Shown in pieces: positions 8,835 to 18,000 of a stretch of DNA of 37,590 nt (within the stretch, counting starts at the first letter, position 1; each line of letters starts with the position of its first letter). The stretch comes from Planctomycetaceae bacterium (GTDB lineage Bacteria > Planctomycetota > Planctomycetia > Planctomycetales > Planctomycetaceae): NCBI GenBank assembly GCA_900299185.1, contig OMIV01000049.1, positions 1 to 37,590 on the forward strand, written 5' to 3'. The notes beneath the pieces were generated by a model that saw nothing but the letters and a program-made list of their open reading frames with translations, was not told where the DNA came from and ran no database searches. The position numbers and the translations under genes were made by a program.

Positions 8835-9620
8835 ATGCAGCCGGCTCGTGAATTGAAGGCGAAGATTGCTCGCGGAGATCTAGTCACGGGCGTGCTCGCG
8901 ACGAATCATGTTTGGCCGGGACTCGTTGAGATCTCACAACGAGTTGGCCTCGACTACTTGATTGTCGATCTCGAACACGGAGCGCACTCGTTGCAGTTAG
9001 TGGCCGATGTCTGCACGACGGGACGGCAGCTCAACTTTCCAGTGCTCGTGCGACCGCTTTGTAATGACTACCCGACCTTGAGATCGCTCATTGATCAAGG
9101 GCCTTGCGGGTTCTTGCTAGCCGATGTCGAGTCTGCGGCGGCGCTGGATGATGTGGCTGCAGCGATTCGGATGCCTCCGCGCGGAAGAAGGCGGCCTGGC
9201 GGTGCGGCTTGCTATTGGGTGTCAAACTTTGGGCTCGAAGCATGGCAGCGCGAGATCGAAGACGACTTCATCATTCTGCCTCAAATCGAAAGTCGGATCG
9301 GTGTCAGCCATGCCAAAGAAATTGCCGAGCACGAGCTGACGACGGCATTGGCAGTCGGGCCGTATGACCTTTCAGCAGATCTAGGGTGCTGCGGAGTGAT
9401 GGATCATCCCGATTTGATAGCGGTGCTCTCTCAGTTGAAGGCTGTCGCGACCAGTGTTGGTAAGGCGATGTGGATGATTGGAAATGGCGAGCAACTCGCT
9501 CGTGACGGTTGGCGTTTCCTCTGCATTGGCGAGCCAACTTACATGCTGCAAAACGCGTTGCAGGTTGCGCGAACTAGAACGGCTGAGAGTTGTGAAGAGT
9601 CAGTCTTATCTCTCGGATAA
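8835..9620 (+). CDS. HpcH/HpaI family aldolase
   Basis: A 261-residue TIM-barrel enzyme of the class II pyruvate aldolase group (HpaI, GarL, citrate-lyase beta-like). Landmarks are YLIVDLEHGAHS near the N-terminus, VRPLCNDYPTLRSLIDQGPCGFLLADVESA in the middle, PQIES (metal ligand E152) and AVGPYDLSADLG (metal ligand D178). Such enzymes cleave 4-hydroxy-2-oxo acids to pyruvate or oxaloacetate plus an aldehyde, with divalent metal. The natural substrate cannot be told from sequence. AAGGAAA at 8825-8831 is the ribosome binding site. No aromatic or sugar-acid pathway genes are adjacent. Length is typical of the family. Confidence 0.88.
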   Translation: MQPARELKAKIARGDLVTGVLATNHVWPGLVEISQRVGLDYLIVDLEHGAHSLQLVADVCTTGRQLNFPVLVRPLCNDYPTLRSLIDQGPCGFLLADVESAAALDDVAAAIRMPPRGRRRPGGAACYWVSNFGLEAWQREIEDDFIILPQIESRIGVSHAKEIAEHELTTALAVGPYDLSADLGCCGVMDHPDLIAVLSQLKAVATSVGKAMWMIGNGEQLARDGWRFLCIGEPTYMLQNALQVARTRTAESCEESVLSLG

Positions 9621-9767
9621 ACTCTCAGAGTAGGTCTCGGGACTAGATACGCTTGTAGAAATTCTTCCAATGCTAGGCCGCCTTTTTGCTCGCCTAATTC
9701 TCTTATGACCGCCTTTCAATCTGGTCCAGCACTCGAAGTTAAGGCATGAACTCAACGTCTCATGAGG

Positions 9768-9804
9768 AATAAAAATGCCGATCGTCCGGCGTTGGACGAT
9801 CGGC
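9768..9804 (-). terminator. Rho-independent terminator after ilvD
   Basis: A perfect 11-bp stem pairs 9777-9787 with 9794-9804 (gccgatcgtcc / ggacgatcggc), with a 6-nt loop. On the minus strand it is followed by a T-rich tract (complement of 9768-9775). It lies 23 nt beyond the ilvD stop codon, so it terminates the minus-strand transcript. Confidence 0.9.
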
Positions 9805-9827
9805 TTAGGACTTCGGTGCCATCGAGA

Positions 9828-11507
9828 TTACTCGTCGGTCACGCAGCCTTCGCTGGCGCTCTTTACGTTCTTGATGTATTTGTAGAGCGTGCCGCGCGTG
9901 AACTTGTAAGCGGGGGCTTTGAAGGCAGCCTTGCGAGCGGCGAGTTCCGCATCGCTGAGGGCGACGTCGATGCGGTTCTTTTCGGCGTCGACGGTGATCT
10001 TGTCGCCGTTACGCACGAGGGCGATGGGGCCGCCTTCTTGAGCTTCTGGCGTCACGTGTCCGACGATGAAGCCGTGCGAGCCGCCGCTGAAGCGACCGTC
10101 TGTAATTAAGGCGACATCGTTGCCGAGGCCCGCTCCCATGATCGCCGACGTCGGTGTCAGCATCTCGGGCATGCCGGGGCCGCCCTTTGGTCCTTCGTAG
10201 CGAATGATGATCACGTCGCCTTTTTGGATCTCGTTGTTCTCGAGTCCGCGCAGCATCAGTTCTTCCGAGTCGTAGCAACGAGCCGTACCCGTGAAGATGA
10301 GTCCTTCCTTGCCGGTAATTTTTGCGACAGCTCCATCCGGACAGAAGTTGCCGCGCATGATGCGGATGTGACCGCTCTCTTTGATTGGCTGGTCGAGCGG
10401 CATGATGATCCGCTGACCTTCAGCGAGGCCGTTCAAGCCCGCGAGGTTTTCAGCCATCGTCTTGCCGGTGACGGTCATGCAACTGCCGTCGATGAGCCCC
10501 TTCTCCAGCAAGTACTTCAGCACGGCCGGAATGCCGCCGACGTAATGCAGGTCTTCCATCACGTACTTGCCCGACGGCTTGAGGTCCGCGAGGTACGGCG
10601 TGCGATCGCTCGTCTTTTGGAAGTCGTCGATCGTTAGTTCGACTCCGACCGCTCGCGCCATCGCGATGAGGTGCAGCACGGCGTTCGTCGAGCCGCCCGT
10701 CACCATGATGAGGACCATCGCGTTCTCGAAGGCTTGCCGCGTCATGATGTCGCGCGGCTTGAGGTCCAGTTCGAGCAGCTTCTTGATCGCCTTGCCCGCT
10801 TCCATGCACTCGCCGAGCTTCAGCGGATCTTCAGCGGGAATCGACGAGCTATAGGGCAAGCTCATGCCGAGTGCCTCAATCGCCGACGCCATCGTGTTGG
10901 CTGTGTACATGCCGCCGCAGGCACCGGCACCGGGGCACGAGTTGCGGACGATCGCTTGGCGCTCTTCGTCGCTGATCGACTTCGCGAGGTACTGCCCGTA
11001 GGACTGGAACGCGGACACGATGTCGAGCTTCGGATGAAAGCTGGTGCAACCCGCTCGGATCGTGCCGCCGTAGATCATGAGGGCTGGCCGATTGACGCGC
11101 GCCATCGCCATGATGCAGCCCGGCATGTTCTTGTCGCAGCCGGGGATCGTGATGAGGCCGTCGTACCATTGAGCCCCCATGACGGTCTCGATCGAGTCCG
11201 CGATGAGGTCGCGCGACTGTAATGAATACGACATCCCGTCGGTGCCCATCGAGATGCCGTCGCTGACACCGATAGTGTTGAACCGCATGCCGACGAGGTC
11301 TTGAGCCTTCACGCCCTCTTTGACCTTCGCCCCAAGATCGCTGAGGTGCATGTTGCAGGGATTGCCGTCGTACCAAACGCTCGCGATACCGACCTGAGCC
11401 TTATTCATATCGGCTTCGGTCATGCCCGTCGCATAGAGCATTGCCTGCGACGCACCTTGCGAACGGGGCTGAGTGATGTGAGCACTGGTCTTGTTGAGCT
11501 GAGTCAT
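9828..11507 (-). CDS. ilvD: Dihydroxy-acid dehydratase
   Basis: A 559-residue protein, normal length for IlvD. It catalyses dehydration of 2,3-dihydroxy-isovalerate and 2,3-dihydroxy-3-methylvalerate, the third common step of valine/isoleucine synthesis and a source of pantoate precursors, in the cytoplasm. Three conserved Cys are visible: C51 in [13 protein letters not shown]124 in GCDKNMPGC and C197 in [13 protein letters not shown] Cys in the PCN-type position is characteristic of the [2Fe-2S] enzymes of plants, cyanobacteria and mycobacteria; the E. coli [4Fe-4S] enzyme lacks it. Other signatures are [13 protein letters not shown] and [15 protein letters not shown] precedes ATG 11507. A strong terminator follows and no other ilv gene is adjacent. 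No attenuator was recognised upstream. Confidence 0.96.
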   Translation of the reverse strand: MTQLNKTSAHITQPRSQGASQAMLYATGMTEADMNKAQVGIASVWYDGNPCNMHLSDLGAKVKEGVKAQDLVGMRFNTIGVSDGISMGTDGMSYSLQSRDLIADSIETVMGAQWYDGLITIPGCDKNMPGCIMAMARVNRPALMIYGGTIRAGCTSFHPKLDIVSAFQSYGQYLAKSISDEERQAIVRNSCPGAGACGGMYTANTMASAIEALGMSLPYSSSIPAEDPLKLGECMEAGKAIKKLLELDLKPRDIMTRQAFENAMVLIMVTGGSTNAVLHLIAMARAVGVELTIDDFQKTSDRTPYLADLKPSGKYVMEDLHYVGGIPAVLKYLLEKGLIDGSCMTVTGKTMAENLAGLNGLAEGQRIIMPLDQPIKESGHIRIMRGNFCPDGAVAKITGKEGLIFTGTARCYDSEELMLRGLENNEIQKGDVIIIRYEGPKGGPGMPEMLTPTSAIMGAGLGNDVALITDGRFSGGSHGFIVGHVTPEAQEGGPIALVRNGDKITVDAEKNRIDVALSDAELAARKAAFKAPAYKFTRGTLYKYIKNVKSASEGCVTDE

Positions 11508-11709
11508 GATGTCCTTGTGTGGAAACGAAACGGGAATAAGTCGAGTTGGTGGATAGAGACCGAATGTGATTCGTGGCAGAGCTTGCTCGGACTCACTTTG
11601 GTGTGGTGAGGATTGGTGTGCTCACTAAATCTCCCGCGTCATGAGAAGTCATGGGGCAGAATCGCAGCACGGCCGTGGGGCGGGAATTTAGAGGTTGAAT
11701 CGGCAAGCG

Positions 11710-12333
11710 TCACTTCGAGTTGGCATCTCGTTGCCACGGCGGGACTAGGTTGGCGAAATCAGCGACCAAACTCGGATGACCGAACTTCCCTGGGCGGGCC
11801 AAGCATCGCCACAGTTCCGAACCGACGGTGAAAATCACTCGGCCTTTGTAGTCGAGACCGACCCAATCGGCAGTCTCAACTTCAGGGACATTCGGTTGAG
11901 GGCGTTTACCGAAGGTGATTCTCAAATCGGAGGGCAAGCAACCTTCTGGCGATGCGGAATGGAACTCCGCATCTGACTTGGTGACGAAGTGATTCGGCAC
12001 TAGCTCCCAAGTGCCGCAGTACGAGACATGCATCGACAGCGCCTTCAAGAAGGGCGGACGACAGATCGCAGTCCATGCGTTTGAACCTAGGTTTTTCCAG
12101 GTCTTTTGAGAGCCATTGTGGGCTCCGTAACGAAAGAAGTTGCCATCGGGCGAGATGTCGCAAGCTTCGGGGTGGATTTTTCCGTGAAACCATGAGCCTG
12201 ATTGAATTGAGTTGGACCTCATATCCCACAGCATGACATGAAACACCTTCGACGGGCCACGTCGCAGGATGACGGCACGCGGTGCATCACGGGCGGGAAA
12301 AACAAAGAGCGTGCATTTCGGCTTGGTCGACAT
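11710..12333 (-). CDS. Conserved hypothetical protein, unnamed bacterial family
   Basis: A 207-residue protein. It has the pattern of a recurring but unnamed bacterial family: AVILRRGPSKVFHVMLWDM, SGSWFHGKIHPEACDISPDGNFFRYGAHN, then WTAICRPPFLKALSMH and GTWELV. The blocks ILRRGPS...W..GKI...DISPDG and W.A..RPP...AL are the invariant parts. The many aromatic residues and short strands suggest a beta-propeller-like or single-domain beta fold, but no catalytic motif is seen. Near the C-terminus WVGLDYKGRVIFTVGSELWRC repeats the same style of strand. No signal peptide is visible. The GGAG upstream is rather far from ATG 12333, so the start is less certain. It lies 202 nt upstream of ilvD on the same strand; a functional link is unproven. 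Confidence 0.72.
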   Translation of the reverse strand: MSTKPKCTLFVFPARDAPRAVILRRGPSKVFHVMLWDMRSNSIQSGSWFHGKIHPEACDISPDGNFFRYGAHNGSQKTWKNLGSNAWTAICRPPFLKALSMHVSYCGTWELVPNHFVTKSDAEFHSASPEGCLPSDLRITFGKRPQPNVPEVETADWVGLDYKGRVIFTVGSELWRCLARPGKFGHPSLVADFANLVPPWQRDANSK

Positions 12334-12585
12334 CAGCGGGTTGGCTTTCTCCAGAGAACGTTGTCGTTACGCCAAGATATCGCGAGTTGGTTACGCATCG
12401 GCGGTTGCCTGTTTGATGACGACGCGCAACACTGGCTCTGGCTCGCGCGTTGACCGTTGGCGATCGGATTTGGTTCGAGAAGATGCCACCCGTCCGGTCC
12501 GGCTGAAACGGAGTCGATTACGTCGCTCTTATGTCGATTGCGCGGGCAATCTCACAACCGATCTCGCTTACTTTTGCATGGAGTC

Positions 12586-14805
12586 ATGATGCAGCCTAAC
12601 GGACTTTCTCGACGTGAGTTGTTGGAGCAAATGGGCCTCGCTGTTGCAGCCGCGTCGCTCGTGAATTTGGATCAAACTGCAGAGGCCGCGCCGCGCGTGG
12701 CTGCTGAAGGAACGCTTCCGCAAGATGCTCGTTTAGGAGCGTTGAAGGATCTCAACGGATATTTCCCGTTCACTCCACCTAAGTCCAAAGAAGAGTGGGA
12801 GAAGAGGTACGAGTACGTTCGTCGGCAAATCTTGGTGGCTTGTGGGTTGTGGCCGATGCCATCTCGACCGGCTGTTAAAGCGACCGTGCATGGCCGAGTT
12901 GAACGCGATGACTACACCGTCGATCGCGTGTTCTTCGAGAGTAGTCCTGGTCTGTATGTGACCGGCAGCCTCTATCGCCCCAAGGGCAAGAGCGGCCCAT
13001 TGCCGACGATTCTGTGCCCGCATGGCCATTGGGCAAACGGGCGATTCCACGATCATGGCGAAGCCACCGTGAAGAAGGAGATCGAGTCGGGCGCTGAGAA
13101 GTTTGAAGTCGGTGGTCGGCATCCTTTGCAGGCTCGTTGCGTGCAGCTCGCTCGCATGGGATGCAATGTGTTCTTGTACGACATGCAGGGAGCCGCTGAT
13201 GGTGGATCATTCCCTCATAGTTTGATTCACGGTTTTGCGAAGCAGCGTCCGAACCTTAGCAGTCCCGAGAAGTGGGGCATGTTTAGCGCACAGTCGGAAT
13301 TGAGATTGTTGAGTGCTCTTGGCATCCAAACTTGGAACTCGATTCGAGTTCTGGATTGGCTTTTTGCATTGCCGGAAGTCGACAAGACACGCATCGGAGT
13401 GACGGGAGCCAGCGGTGGTGGAACGCAGACCTTCATGCTGACTGCGATTGATGATCGTGTCACCGCAGCCTTCCCTGCGGTCATGGTTTCGACGGCGATG
13501 CAAGGCGGTTGCACTTGTGAAAATGCGACGTATCTCCGCGTGAATACGGGCAATATCGAATTCGCTGCGATGGCCGCTCCTCGCCCGATCGCCATGACCG
13601 GTGCCAATGATTGGACCGTAGAAATTGAGACCAAGGGGCTGCCGGAATTGAAGGCTCACTATACCTTGCTGGGGGCTCCCAACAACGTCGCGGCGAAGTA
13701 CATGAAGTTTCCGCACAACTACAACGCGCCTAGCCGGCACATGATGTATGAGTTCTTCAATCAGCACTTCAAGCTGGGGCACACCACCATTGAAGAACGA
13801 GACTTCAAACCTCTGACTCGCGATGAGGCAACCGTCTGGTCCGGTGAATTCAAAGGCCCGGAACTCAATGAGGACACCGAGGTCAAAGCTCTACGAGCAC
13901 TCGATGCTGACTCGAATGCTCAGTTGGCGAAGTTGACACCGCGCAGCGAGGAATCCTTGGCCGAGTTCCGCCGAGTCGTGGGTGGCGCGCTCGACATCAT
14001 GATCGGGCGAGGGCTGGCTGATGTGGGAGCGACGAAGTGGGACAAACGCGACGAGTCCGAACGCGATGGCTACCTCGAATACGCGGGCTACATTCGCAAC
14101 GAAGCTCGCAACGAAGAGTTGCCCACTGTCTTCCTCTATCCCAAGAACTGGAACAAGGAAGTCGTGCTCTGGATCGGCGGCGACAAAGGGAAGGCTGACA
14201 TCTTCGGTGCTGACAACAAACCGATTCCAGCGGTGGCCGAGTTAATCAAGCAGGGCTTCGCCGTGGCATCTGCAGATTTGTTGTATCAAGGCGAGTTCTT
14301 GAAGGATGGGAATCCACTCACTCAATACCGCATCGTGAATAATCCTCGTGAGTTCGCTGGTTACACACTTGGCTACAACCACCCGTTATTCTCGCAGCGA
14401 GTTCACGACGTGCTGACTCTGATTTCGTTTATGCAGAATTACAAAACGAAACCACAGAAGATTCATTTGGCTGGTTTTGGCTGGGCGGGAGTCATTGCCG
14501 CTGCTGCGTGTGCACAATCCAAAGGTGCTGTCACTTCGTTGGCGGTCAGCACTCGCGGTGTCCGTTTTGGAAAGATCACCGAGATTCGCGACGTGAATCT
14601 GCTACCGGGTGCGGTCAAATACGGCGACGTCCCGGCTGTCCTCGCCCTGTGTGCCCCGGCAAAGTTGTGGCTCTCTGGCGAAAACGGCCAAGTTCCTGAA
14701 GTCACCGCGGGTGCTTACAAAGTATCGAATGGTCAAGTCTCGTCGGCTAACGGCTCACCTGACGAAGAAGTCTCTGCCATCGCAAAGTGGTTCTCTTCGA
14801 ATTAA
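12586..14805 (+). CDS. Tat-exported alpha/beta hydrolase (acetylxylan-esterase-like), two hydrolase modules
   Basis: A 739-residue protein. The N-terminus NGLSRRELLEQMGLAVAAAS fits a twin-arginine signal. The first module has the oxyanion region PTILCPHGHWANG and nucleophile elbow GVTGASGGGTQ (S276), similar to Abhydrolase_7/acetylxylan-esterase-like planctomycete hydrolases, with a His candidate in KFPHNYNAPSRHMMYEF. From about residue 500 a second hydrolase-like half occurs (TVFLYPKNWNKEVVLWIGGD, then VASADLLYQGEF), but its elbow position reads LAGFGWAGV (G632), with Gly where Ser is expected, so it is probably non-catalytic. The frame is open from 12457, but GGAG at 12580-12583 and the Tat signal support a start at 12586 or the adjacent ATG 12589. 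The likely role is extracellular ester hydrolysis of a glycan; the substrate is unknown. Confidence 0.85.
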   Translation: MMQPNGLSRRELLEQMGLAVAAASLVNLDQTAEAAPRVAAEGTLPQDARLGALKDLNGYFPFTPPKSKEEWEKRYEYVRRQILVACGLWPMPSRPAVKATVHGRVERDDYTVDRVFFESSPGLYVTGSLYRPKGKSGPLPTILCPHGHWANGRFHDHGEATVKKEIESGAEKFEVGGRHPLQARCVQLARMGCNVFLYDMQGAADGGSFPHSLIHGFAKQRPNLSSPEKWGMFSAQSELRLLSALGIQTWNSIRVLDWLFALPEVDKTRIGVTGASGGGTQTFMLTAIDDRVTAAFPAVMVSTAMQGGCTCENATYLRVNTGNIEFAAMAAPRPIAMTGANDWTVEIETKGLPELKAHYTLLGAPNNVAAKYMKFPHNYNAPSRHMMYEFFNQHFKLGHTTIEERDFKPLTRDEATVWSGEFKGPELNEDTEVKALRALDADSNAQLAKLTPRSEESLAEFRRVVGGALDIMIGRGLADVGATKWDKRDESERDGYLEYAGYIRNEARNEELPTVFLYPKNWNKEVVLWIGGDKGKADIFGADNKPIPAVAELIKQGFAVASADLLYQGEFLKDGNPLTQYRIVNNPREFAGYTLGYNHPLFSQRVHDVLTLISFMQNYKTKPQKIHLAGFGWAGVIAAAACAQSKGAVTSLAVSTRGVRFGKITEIRDVNLLPGAVKYGDVPAVLALCAPAKLWLSGENGQVPEVTAGAYKVSNGQVSSANGSPDEEVSAIAKWFSSN

Positions 14806-14865
14806 GTCTGCCTAAAGCGAAGGTCAGTCAATCGGCCTTCTGCGGCGACGCAGTAGTACGATGTC

Positions 14866-14906
14866 AAAAAGAGAGGCCGCACATCATTTCGATCTGCGGC
14901 CTCTTT
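14866..14906. terminator. Bidirectional terminator between hydrolase and RTX protein genes
   Basis: A 10-bp stem pairs 14872-14881 with 14895-14904 (agaggccgca / tgcggcctct). On the minus strand it is followed by CTTTTT, on the plus strand by a weaker T-rich stretch (TTTGCTTTG). It lies between the convergent genes ending at 14805 and 15011 and can serve both, best the minus-strand one. Confidence 0.82.
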
Positions 14907-15010
14907 GCTTTGCTAGAACTGTCGCGGACTCGATTAAGTTATTACGCCTTAACGGCAAGAGCCAGCGGCAGGCCTTATGGGATTATCAACCTTCTCCAAT
15001 GCGGTCATCA

Positions 15011-18000
15011 CTACTTTGATAACGCCGCCAACAACGCTGTGGACAAGACGAAGGTTTCGTCAATGATCTCAATACTGGCAGAGGCTGCCGTTAGGTCATT
15101 GTTGGAGCCTTGACCAACTGAGCCGAGGTCGGTGCCACCTGCTCCCTTCAAGATGTCATCACCTTGTTGACCGAGCAGTGTGTCATTTGAACCGCCACCG
15201 TTGAGCGTGTCGTTTCCGTCGCCGCCAACGATAGTGTCTCGCCCCAACTGGCCTAGGATGTAATCGTTCCCGTCCCCGCCCGAGATCAGGTCGTCACCAT
15301 CTCCGCCATAGATCGAGTCATTTCCATCTCCACCATTGATGGTGTCATTTCCAACGCCGCCATTGAGTACGTCGTCGCCGTGATCGCCACGCAGTAGGTC
15401 GTTGCCGGAGTTGCCATTGATGGTGTCGTTGTTACGCCCACCGTCGACGGTGTCATTGCCTGCACCCCCTTGGACGACGTCACTACCTAGATCGCCGACA
15501 ACTGAGTCGTCGCCTACTGCTCCGTTGAGTGAATCATCACCCAAACCGCCGGAGATACTGTCATTACCATCGTCGCCCACGATTGAGTCATTACCAATTC
15601 CTCCGGTTCCGACATCGTTTCCATTGCCGCCGTTAATGACGTCGGAGCCATCGCCGCCATCGAAGTGGTCATTGCCGTCACCGGCATCAATCACGTCGTC
15701 GTCGAGTCCCCCGTTGATCTGATCGTTTCCGCCTCGGCCAAAAATGTTGTCATTACCATCTCCACCATCGATGAAGTCGGCTCCAGCTCCGCCCCGGATA
15801 CCGTCATTTCCAGTTCCTCCATTGAGGAATAGCACTGCGGCGTTGTTAGTAGCGCTCGTTGCGTTGATAAAGTCGTTACCAGATTCTCCATTAATTGTCA
15901 GAGAAGCCAGCCCGATTGTGCTAATATCTGATACAGTGATGACGTCGTCGCCGTTGCCACCGCTGACTGTCACGTCGCGGATTGTTGAATCAACAGTTAG
16001 TACCGCTGATCCAAATGTGACAACTAAGTTGCTTCCAGATCCAGCAACAGACATTGTGTCGAATCCAGCCGTACCTTGAACGATGGCAGAGTCAAAACCA
16101 TCAGATGACGTGAAGCTGTCTGAACCATCCAATGCGCCTCGCCACACCAATGAGTCATCGCCTGCTTCGCCGTCTAGAGTATCAGAGCCAGAGTTGCCGG
16201 CGAGTGTGTCATCACCAGAGTTCCCCAAGATGACGTCATCGCCAGAACCGCCGTACTCAATATCATTTCCAGCGCCGCCAGAGAGTGAATCATTGCCAGC
16301 TTGGCCATTAAGGGTGTCTTGAGCGAGTCCACCAACGAGCGTGTCGTCTTCGGTGCCGCCTAACAACAAGTCACCAACGTTGTCGTTACCCTGATTGACG
16401 GTGATCGTCACTGTAATCGGCGCACTGCGGGCGCCATCATCGTCTGCGATTGTGTATGTAAACGTGTCGGTACCAGCAAAGTCCGTGTTCGGCGTGTAGG
16501 TCATGAGACCATTATTCAAGCTCACGACAGAACCATTGGCCGGTGGCGTCGCGACTTGGATTGATGTGTAATCTAAGACTCCGTCAGAATCGTTGTCGTT
16601 TGAAACGACATCGAAAGTGACTGGCACGTTAGCAAATGTTGTGGCTGAATCTGCTTGCCCTGTCGGTCCAACATTGGTGGGGATTGCAATAACGGTTCCA
16701 AATGCCGTGTGGGCTGTATATGTCGCTGACGCACCCGGCGCGATGGTAAAGAAGTTTCGTAACGCAATTCGGTTGTCGGTTGTTGGAGAGTCGACGATTC
16801 CGTCGCCGTCGGTGTCTCCGGCGATTTGATTTGGAAGTGGGTACTGTGTCGGGACTACTGTTCCGAGGTCCGCGAGCCAATAACGGTCGGTGGGTGTTGA
16901 TGTTCCGCCGACTCCCGAGATTCCGACAAAAGCGTTCGAACTTCCGGGAACGATCGTGTTTGTACTCTCGAAGAAGACTTCAACGCCATTTGGATCGAGT
17001 AGCAATCCGCCGCCATCATTACTGACATTTTGGTAGAAGAACATGTGGTAGTCGGTGTACCGCGTAATGTCGAAGGTGATGGATTGAGTGCCGGGGTTAG
17101 TAATGGTGTAGGTTTGAGTTAGCAACGCACCAATTCTTGTACCGGTTGCGTTATCCAACGGTCCCACCGTTTGGACCAAGGAGAAGTCCAAGTTGGACTG
17201 AGAGAAAGTACTTCTCAACTCGGACGTGTTACCGGCGAGTTGTGCGTTTGATGAGAGAAGTTGTTGGTTGCCACTGCCGATTCGTAAGTAGAAATCCGCG
17301 ATAAATGACGGATCAGCTTGCCCGTAAGTTGTGCCGAGTGGATCGAACGGGGTGCCAAAGAAGTTACCCGCAGCATCGATGTTGTTGATCTGCAAGCTAC
17401 CATCGCCCGAGCCGAAAGTTAGCGTGCCAGACGTTCCGACATTTCCACCTACGCCTGTCGCAACCGCAGGGTTTAGAATTTGAATTGAAGCTCCGCCCGT
17501 TGGTGTTGGTGGAGGTGGTACTGGCGGTGCTGGTGGCGGTGGTGGAGGGGGCAGCGTTTCAATGGTGAATGTACTGGCGACAAAGTCAATTCCAGTGCCA
17601 CCATCCAGAGTATCAGCGCCTCGGCCACCGACGATTGTGTCATTGCCAGCATTACCTGCGACCGTGTCATCTCCAAATTCTTGGGCTGTCGCGTCAACTC
17701 CGTCTGCGAGAATGAAATCGTTCCCCCCTCCACCGAAAATCAAATCATCGTCTTGTCCGCCAACTTGGCGGTCATTTCCAAGTCCACCGATGAGCGTATC
17801 ATTGCCAATATCGCCGGTTATTGAATCGTCCCCGGCGTCACCTTCTAGTCGGTCGTTTCCATCTCCGCCGGTCATGCTGTCACTGGCACCGTTGCCTTTC
17901 AGCCAATCGTTTCCGAGATCTCCGGTCATGGTGTCCGCGCCAGCACCTCCGAAAACGGTGTCATCGCCGTCATCACCCGAGAGTTCGTCTGCTCCACCAT

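Noticed and set aside
8522-8851. Plus-strand open frame upstream of the aldolase
   Set aside because: It has basic, low-complexity composition and no ribosome binding site, overlaps the aldolase start, and has an equally open frame on the opposite strand. It is probably non-coding.
9762-11222. Several long frames antisense to ilvD
   Set aside because: They are mirror frames of a GC-rich conserved gene; their sequences show no family motifs.
12457-12585. Extended N-terminus of the double hydrolase
   Set aside because: The extra 43 residues have no domain character and would bury a clear Tat signal that begins after a Shine-Dalgarno at 12580.
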